A stretch of 64,000 bases of DNA. It comes from Clostridiales bacterium (GTDB taxonomy: Bacteria > Bacillota > Clostridia > Oscillospirales > Oscillospiraceae). Under the pieces are notes generated by a model that was not told the DNA's origin, did not search any database, and saw nothing but the letters and a program-made list of their open reading frames with translations. Within the stretch, counting starts at the first letter, position 1, and every line of letters starts with the position of its first letter. The position numbers and the translations under genes were made by a program. The stretch lies in assembly GCA_004556965.1 (NCBI GenBank), contig SFFE01000002.1:248001-312000 (forward strand). The letters run 5' to 3'. Below, in pieces: positions 59,578 through 64,000 of the stretch.

Positions 59578-60111
59578 ATGCACACTTCAACGAAGAAATT
59601 GGCCGCTGCGGCGGTCATAGGCGCGGCGTACGCTGCGCTGACGATGGTTTTGGCTCCGATCAGTTATGGAGCGATTCAAATGCGGGTGTCGGAGGTGCTG
59701 TGCATCCTTCCGTTTTTTGCGCCCTGCACGGCGTGGGGATTGTTCCTCGGCTGCGCAATTGCGAATGTGATCAGCGCGTCGGGCATTTTGGACGTCGTCT
59801 TCGGCTCGCTCGCCACGCTCGGTGCGTGCCTGTGCGTTGCGGCGCTCGGCAAGGGGCGCGGCGCACAGTCCTGGACGCGGTGCATCCTCGCCGTGCTGAT
59901 GCCGGTCGTTTGGAACGCGGTGATTGTCGGCGCGGTGCTCATGTGGACGCTGACGGAGACGGCGTTTCCGTCGTTCTCGCCGGTGTTCTGGGTGTTCGGC
60001 GGACAGGCCGGCGCGGGAGAGCTGGCCGTCATGTTGATCCTCGGTCTGCCGCTGCTGCGGCTGCTACCGAAAAACAAGAAGTTCACGGAGATCGCGGCAC
60101 AATACCGATAA
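59578..60111 (+). CDS. queT: Queuosine-precursor transporter QueT
   Basis: The 177-residue ECF-type S component takes up queuosine precursors. It has about five membrane helices, HTSTKKLAAAAVIGAAYAAL (the ECF S-component start with A-x-x-x-A packing), YGAIQMRVSEVLCILPFF and LGCAIANVISASGILDVVFG. ATG 59578 follows GGGAGGAAG. The energy-coupling module is not in the window. Confidence 0.92.
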   Translation: MHTSTKKLAAAAVIGAAYAALTMVLAPISYGAIQMRVSEVLCILPFFAPCTAWGLFLGCAIANVISASGILDVVFGSLATLGACLCVAALGKGRGAQSWTRCILAVLMPVVWNAVIVGAVLMWTLTETAFPSFSPVFWVFGGQAGAGELAVMLILGLPLLRLLPKNKKFTEIAAQYR

Positions 60112-60116
60112 AGGAA

Positions 60117-60160
60117 AAGAGACAGATACGAAACCGTATCTGTCTCTTAAAATTTTTATC
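60117..60160 (+). terminator. Terminator of queH-queT
   Basis: A 14-bp stem AAGAGACAGATACG/CGTATCTGTCTCTT with loop AAAC, followed by AAAATTTTT. It also backs the convergent GDSL gene. Confidence 0.88.
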
Positions 60161-60842
60161 AGACCGTTTGCAGCGCGTCGATCAGCGTTGCGTACAGCAG
60201 CTTGTAGCCCTCGGCGGAGGGATGGATGCCGTCCTCGGAGATGAGCTTGGTGAAATCCGGCTGCTGGAGGAACGCGGCGCGCACATCAATGCATGGCAGA
60301 CCCAACTGCGCGGCAAGCTTATACACCGCGTTGGAATACAGCTCCTGTGTGCGGTAGATGTGGTTGGCGTCGTGCAGCCAGTGCAGCAGCGCGCTTCGGT
60401 CAGAGCCTTTTGCGTTGAGGAAGTTCAAGTACTTTTCCGAGTCGATCGGCGGCAGAGTCATCAGAATGGGCTTGACGCCGGCTTGCTGCAGCTGGTCGAT
60501 CATCTCGCGGAGCGTGTCGGTGAATTCCTGCAGGCTCACGACGGGGAAGTGGTCGCCGTCCGGATGCTCGGCCACGTCCGGCCAGTCGTGGTTGCAGTCG
60601 TTGCCGCCGTACTCCAGCAGGGCGTAGTCATAGTGACGGCCGCTGTCCAGCTCCTTCTGCAAAATGGCCTTGCCCTTGCGGATGGTCGCGCCGAACTTCG
60701 CCTTGTTGATGACGTCACCGCGCACATGCGCCAAAAACGGGTCGAGGATCTCCTGATGAAAATGATAGCGCAGGCTGTCGTCCGGCAGCGTGGCTTTCAT
60801 CAGAGAATCGCCGAAAATTCCAATCCGCAGTGCTTCCTCCAT
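60159..60842 (-). CDS. GDSL/SGNH-family hydrolase
   Basis: The 227-residue protein lacks a signal peptide and has the SGNH blocks: GIFGDSLMKATL (block I Ser), a glycine in KFGATIRKG, EYGGNDCNHDWPD (block III Asn) and the final DGIHPSAEGYKLL (Asp/His pair). It would hydrolyse an ester or acetyl group; the substrate is unknown. It stands alone between queT and the thiamine genes. Confidence 0.9.
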   Translation of the reverse strand: MEEALRIGIFGDSLMKATLPDDSLRYHFHQEILDPFLAHVRGDVINKAKFGATIRKGKAILQKELDSGRHYDYALLEYGGNDCNHDWPDVAEHPDGDHFPVVSLQEFTDTLREMIDQLQQAGVKPILMTLPPIDSEKYLNFLNAKGSDRSALLHWLHDANHIYRTQELYSNAVYKLAAQLGLPCIDVRAAFLQQPDFTKLISEDGIHPSAEGYKLLYATLIDALQTV

Positions 60843-60938
60843 TGCCGAAACCTCCGTTTCAAGAGAATATCCTTACAGGATCAATATATCCAGAAATCCT
60901 TAAAGAAATATTAGCCCCTGTGAAACGAAGCAGAAAAA

Positions 60939-61577
60939 TTACGACTGTCGCCAGTCCCGGATGGTCGCGTCGCAAAGGGCATTCAGCTCAGCCCAGCTCG
61001 CGGCGCTCGCGTCGTCATAGACGCCGATGACACGGAACCCGGCGGCCTTGGCGGTGCGGGCGGCGTAAATGGCGTCCTCGTAGACGGCGACGTCCTCCGG
61101 CGCGGCGCCGAGACGTCGTGCGGCCTCCAGAAACACATCCGGCCGGTCCTTGCCCGCGGACACGGCGTCGCAGCTCAGAAGAAATTCAAAGCAGTCCGCG
61201 ACGCCCAGCCGCTCCAGACAGGCGCGCGCCAGCGGCTCCGGCGTGGCCGTCGCAACGCACAGACGAACGCCCTTGCGCCGCAGCGCACGGAGATAATCCG
61301 CTGCGCCGGGCTTCAGGGGAATGTCGCTACGGTAATGCGCGTCCATCATGGCGTTCATCTCCGCCGCGATGCGCTCCGGCGGGCCGGGGATGCCGAACGC
61401 TTCCATGAATACCGCGGAGGATTCCAGCATCGTCATGGGCTTGATGCGATCCAGAACCGGTTCGACGTTCTCCCGCACGCCGCGTCTGGCGAGGTATTCC
61501 CGCCCCAGCCGATGCCAGTAGCCCATGGAATCAATCAGCGTGCCGTCCATGTCGAAGACGGCGCAGCGCTTATCCAT
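60939..61577 (-). CDS. HAD-family hydrolase coupled to thiE
   Basis: The 212-residue protein is a HAD phosphatase of the beta-phosphoglucomutase-like subfamily: VFDMDGTLIDSMGYW (nucleophile and acid Asp), VATATPEPLARA, KDRPDVFLEAARRLG (motif III Lys) and VYEDAIYAARTAKAAGF. ATG 61577 lies inside the last codons of thiE (8-nt overlap), so the two are cotranslated. The context points to thiamine monophosphate dephosphorylation, an inference not shown by sequence alone. It could also be a general house-cleaning phosphatase. Confidence 0.88.
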   Translation of the reverse strand: MDKRCAVFDMDGTLIDSMGYWHRLGREYLARRGVRENVEPVLDRIKPMTMLESSAVFMEAFGIPGPPERIAAEMNAMMDAHYRSDIPLKPGAADYLRALRRKGVRLCVATATPEPLARACLERLGVADCFEFLLSCDAVSAGKDRPDVFLEAARRLGAAPEDVAVYEDAIYAARTAKAAGFRVIGVYDDASAASWAELNALCDATIRDWRQS

Positions 61578-62232
61578 GGGCAGACACCATGTTCCGTGCC
61601 CGCTCCAGCAGGTCGGTCGTGGCGGCGGCGGGGTCGGGCTGGCCATAGATGGCCGAGATGACCGCCACGCCGTCCACACCGCTGCCGGAGAGCTGGGCGA
61701 TGTTGTCCTTGGAGATGCCGCCGATGGCGACCACGGGGATATCCACCGCGCCGCAGATGGCGCGCAGCGCTTCTGCCGAGAGCGTTTCGGCGTCCTTCTT
61801 GGTGGTGGTGCCGAACACCGCGCCCACGCCGATGTAGTCCGCGCCGGCGCGCTGCGCGGCCACGGCGGTCTCCACCGTGTTGGCGGAGATGCCCAGCAGC
61901 CTGTCAGGGCCGATCATGGCGCGCACATCTCTGCCCACGATATCCGACTGGCCGACGTGCACGCCGTCCGCGCCGCACGCGAGCGCAATGTCGATCGCGT
62001 CGTTGACCACGAACGGGACGTGATACCGCGCGCACAGCGCCTTCAGCTCAACCGCCTCGGCGAGGAATGCGTCGTGTGCCAGCGCCTTTTCCCGGAGCTG
62101 CAGGAACGTTGCGCCGCTCTGCAGCACGCGTTCCGTGACCTGCGCGAGCGTCTGCCCCTCGCGCAGCCACATGCGGTCGGTGACGGCATAGAGCAGCATC
62201 GACTGTCTGATTTCATCCTTCGTAAACTTCAT
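61570..62232 (-). CDS. thiE: Thiamine-phosphate synthase
   Basis: ThiE joins HMP-PP and hydroxyethylthiazole phosphate. The 220-residue TIM barrel has LYAVTDRMWLREGQTL, FLQLREKALAHDAFL, VPFVVNDAIDIALACGADGVHVGQSD, and the C-terminal VVAIGGISKDNIAQLSGSGVDGVAVISAIYG (abridged). AAGGAG sits within the end of thiM (20-nt overlap). Confidence 0.97.
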   Translation of the reverse strand: MKFTKDEIRQSMLLYAVTDRMWLREGQTLAQVTERVLQSGATFLQLREKALAHDAFLAEAVELKALCARYHVPFVVNDAIDIALACGADGVHVGQSDIVGRDVRAMIGPDRLLGISANTVETAVAAQRAGADYIGVGAVFGTTTKKDAETLSAEALRAICGAVDIPVVAIGGISKDNIAQLSGSGVDGVAVISAIYGQPDPAAATTDLLERARNMVSAHG

Positions 62233-63040
62233 AACGGACTCCTTTTGTCAATTGTTCTTCCGTAAGATTGAACACCGCGTCGATCAGGTCGGTGCGGAAG
62301 GTGGCGTTGCCGGTGCCGTTTTGCAGCCGGCGGGCTTCCGCGATCTCACCGCAGACGCCCATAGCGGCCAGCGCCGCGCAGGCTGCGCGGAAAGGCTCGC
62401 TCGGCAGCGCGCCGCAGAACGCGCCCGCGAGCGTCGTGACCATGCAGCCGCTGCCGGTGATGCGCGACATGGTGGCGCAGCCGTTGCGCAGCAGCGCGGC
62501 GTGCTCGCCGTCCGCGATCACGTCGATGGGGCCGGAGATGGCGACCGCGCCGCCCGTCCGGTGGGCGAGCGACCGGGCCAGTGCCACGGCCTGCGGGAGG
62601 TTGTCCTCCGTGACGGCGTCCACTGCCGCAACGTCCACGCCGCTGCCGCCGATTTCGCCGGAGACCATGGCGCGGATCTCCGAGGCGTTGCCGCGGATGA
62701 CGGCGATGCGCACCTCGCGCAGCAGCCGTGCGGCTACCTCCCGGCGCAGCGCCGTGACCCCGGCGGCCACCGGGTCGAGCACGACGGGGATGCCCAGCGC
62801 GTTTGCGCGTTTTCCGGCGAGCACCATCGCGTCGGCGTCCTCAATCGCGCCCATGTTCAGCACGAGCGCCTGCACCCCGGCGACGGATTCCTCCACCTCC
62901 CGGATGTCATGCGCCATGGTGGGAGAAGCGCCAGCCGCCAGCAGAATGTTGGCGCAGTCGTTCACAGTGACGAAGTTGGTGATGCACTGCACGAGCGGCG
63001 CGCGTGTGCGCACCGCCCGGAGCGCGGATGCAAAATCCAT
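62213..63040 (-). CDS. thiM: Hydroxyethylthiazole kinase
   Basis: ThiM phosphorylates salvaged hydroxyethylthiazole. The 275-residue kinase has PLVQCITNFVTVNDCANILLAAGASP, VLDPVAAGVTALR, VIRGNASEI and the anion-hole region SRITGSGCMVTTLAG. ATG 63040 follows AAAGGAG; the upstream open frame overlaps thiW and lacks a site. Confidence 0.97.
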   Translation of the reverse strand: MDFASALRAVRTRAPLVQCITNFVTVNDCANILLAAGASPTMAHDIREVEESVAGVQALVLNMGAIEDADAMVLAGKRANALGIPVVLDPVAAGVTALRREVAARLLREVRIAVIRGNASEIRAMVSGEIGGSGVDVAAVDAVTEDNLPQAVALARSLAHRTGGAVAISGPIDVIADGEHAALLRNGCATMSRITGSGCMVTTLAGAFCGALPSEPFRAACAALAAMGVCGEIAEARRLQNGTGNATFRTDLIDAVFNLTEEQLTKGVRYEVYEG

Positions 63041-63054
63041 CGGTTGTACTCCTT

Positions 63055-63591
63055 TCAGCGTTCCAGTTGGGCCTGCATCTTTTGCAGGACCCCGGCTTTT
63101 TTCAGTACCAGCAGTACCGCAATGCCCATGCAGCCGCCCACAATGGACGAGGGGGCATAGAAGGGAATGTAGTAGAAGGGCGACTGCGCGTCCAGCGCGT
63201 AGAACGCCCGCATCAGCGGGTAGGCGACCATGGCGCTGATGAAGCCGGTGCCGATGACCTCGCCCACCAGAGCCGCCCATAGCTTGTGCGTTTTCTGATA
63301 CAGCAGCCCGGAGAGAAACGCGCCGAACACCGCGCCGACAACGGCCTGAATGGTGCGGCCGCACATCATGCGCAGCAAGCCGCAGATGAGCGCAGCAGCG
63401 AAGGCGTAGTACGGCCCCAAAAACACGCCGGACAATACGTTCACGAAATGCTGAAACGGCGCCATGGACGGGAAGTACACGCAGGTGTTGAGTACAAACG
63501 CCAGACAGGCGAACATGGCGGTGAGCGTCAGCTTGCGGATGGACAGCGTTTTCGGCTTTGCTGCCGCAGTGTGATCCTTGTCCACGTTCAC
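63055..63591 (-). CDS. thiW: ECF S component ThiW (thiazole uptake)
   Basis: The 178-residue membrane protein has about five helices. The IRKLTLTAMFACLAFVLN start and FPSMAPFQHFVNVLSGVFLGPYYAF fit ThiW, the predicted thiazole-specific S component. It overlaps the previous gene by 4 nt and precedes thiM by 14 nt. Confidence 0.93.
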   Translation of the reverse strand: MNVDKDHTAAAKPKTLSIRKLTLTAMFACLAFVLNTCVYFPSMAPFQHFVNVLSGVFLGPYYAFAAALICGLLRMMCGRTIQAVVGAVFGAFLSGLLYQKTHKLWAALVGEVIGTGFISAMVAYPLMRAFYALDAQSPFYYIPFYAPSSIVGGCMGIAVLLVLKKAGVLQKMQAQLER

Positions 63592-63884
63592 GCCTCCTGA
63601 TGCTTCGCCGTCTTCTGATCGATGGTCAGCACGCCTTCCGGGTTGAAGTTGATCTTCACATAGGTCATCACGCCGGGGGCGCCGGCCTCCACGCAGATAC
63701 GGGAGCAGCCCTTGACGATCTCCATCAGCGTGTCGTAATCGCCCTCGACCGTCGTCTCAAAGGCGCCGACCACGGTGTGGAGTCCGAAGGATTTGATATA
63801 GGCGATGGCTTCGTCCACAATGCGGATGAGCTGGTCGTTGTCCACCACATTGGGCAGAACCTGAATGGCTACGCTTGCGTTCAT
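63588..63884 (-). CDS. Thiamine-binding protein (YkoF/MTH1187-like, DUF77)
   Basis: The 98-residue protein has a ferredoxin-like fold: VAIQVLPNVVDNDQLIRIVDEAI, VVGAFETTVEGDYDTLMEIV and VEAGAPGVMTYVKINFNP. The family binds thiamine or HMP-like pyrimidines and often occurs in thiamine operons. It is the first gene of the operon here. ATG 63884 follows TAGGAGGAA. Confidence 0.9.
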   Translation of the reverse strand: MNASVAIQVLPNVVDNDQLIRIVDEAIAYIKSFGLHTVVGAFETTVEGDYDTLMEIVKGCSRICVEAGAPGVMTYVKINFNPEGVLTIDQKTAKHQEA

Positions 63885-63954
63885 ACGCTGTTTCCTCCTA
63901 AAATTCATCAGAATGTTGCAGGAGAGACCGGCAGACGGCCTTGTGCGGGAAAGC

Positions 63955-63989
63955 AAAAAACGGGACATCCGTTCAGAGATGTCCCGTTT
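63955..63989 (-). terminator. Terminator-like hairpin upstream of the thiamine operon
   Basis: A 12-bp stem AAACGGGACATC with its complement (63989-63978 with 63969-63958 on the minus strand) and a T-run. It ends an upstream gene or is the switch part of a leader RNA cut off by the window edge. The conserved core of a TPP riboswitch is not visible here. Confidence 0.65.
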
Positions 63990-64000
63990 GCACTTCGTGG

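Noticed and set aside
63885..64000. TPP riboswitch before the thiamine operon
   Set aside because: Only a terminator-like hairpin is visible; the conserved thi-box bases are not seen, and any aptamer would lie beyond the window.

Overview
The window is chromosomal DNA from a GC-rich, spore-forming, low-salt-promoter type Firmicute. Clostridial affiliation, most probably Oscillospiraceae (Oscillibacter/Dysosmobacter-like), is inferred from several things: the S10-spc-alpha ribosomal layout, strong AGGAGG ribosome binding sites, a cysteine T-box leader, spore genes (spoVAC, spmA/spmB, spoIIGA-sigE, a GerMN lipoprotein), the ywiB-like/argS pairing, feoAB with a FeoB-associated Cys-rich protein, and a typical intergenic population of strong hairpins. 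No rRNA, phage, insertion sequence or CRISPR array is visible.

Layout. 0-6.4 kb: the 5' end of a DUF1846 gene (minus), then secA, pgeF, an orphan extracytoplasmic solute-binding lipoprotein, a GtrA-like membrane protein and cdd. 6.46-6.67 kb: a LysR regulator relic and a terminator. 6.7-22.9 kb: the whole S10-spc-alpha supercluster (rpsJ to rplQ, including secY, adk, map, infA and rpmJ). It is interrupted by unusually long structured spacers after rpsJ, after rpsN and before rpsM. 22.9-28 kb: phzF-like gene, spoVAC with a coupled 46-codon ORF, ogt, a hypothetical gene, a DUF1934 gene and argS, followed by a dense array of hairpins. 28.2-32.8 kb: spmAB, an AbrB-type regulator, cysS with its T-box, a NifX/NifB-like Cys-rich protein and a GerMN lipoprotein. 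33-39.5 kb: a CopA-type copper ATPase that carries an in-frame CopZ-like domain with its own internal ribosome binding site, K+ uptake genes (ktrA/ktrB type), sigE and spoIIGA.

39.5-46.9 kb is one long minus-strand operon: response regulator, histidine kinase, DUF1385 protein, prmC, recA, recX, rimO, pgsA. 47-53.2 kb (plus): phosphopantetheinyl transferase, tRNA-Leu(CAA), an SseB-domain protein, pyk and the feoA-feoB-Cys-rich iron uptake operon with a palindromic operator. 53.2-58.2 kb is an envelope/secreted region. It holds a lipase with three SLH domains, an AT-richer amidase-domain protein and a lipoprotein that shares the amidase protein's N-terminal domain. The last two lie between two identical 28-nt palindromes. 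58.2-60.1 kb: dCMP deaminase, queH and queT, with a preQ1-riboswitch-like leader. 60.1-64 kb (minus): a GDSL hydrolase and a five-gene thiamine salvage operon (thiamine-binding protein, thiW, thiM, thiE and a HAD hydrolase).

Most of the window is housekeeping. The parts most worth a second look are the CopA/CopZ internal initiation, the palindromic insert inside the spc operon, the SLH lipase plus amidase/lipoprotein island, the HAD phosphatase coupled to thiE, and the orphan spoVAC with its small partner ORF.
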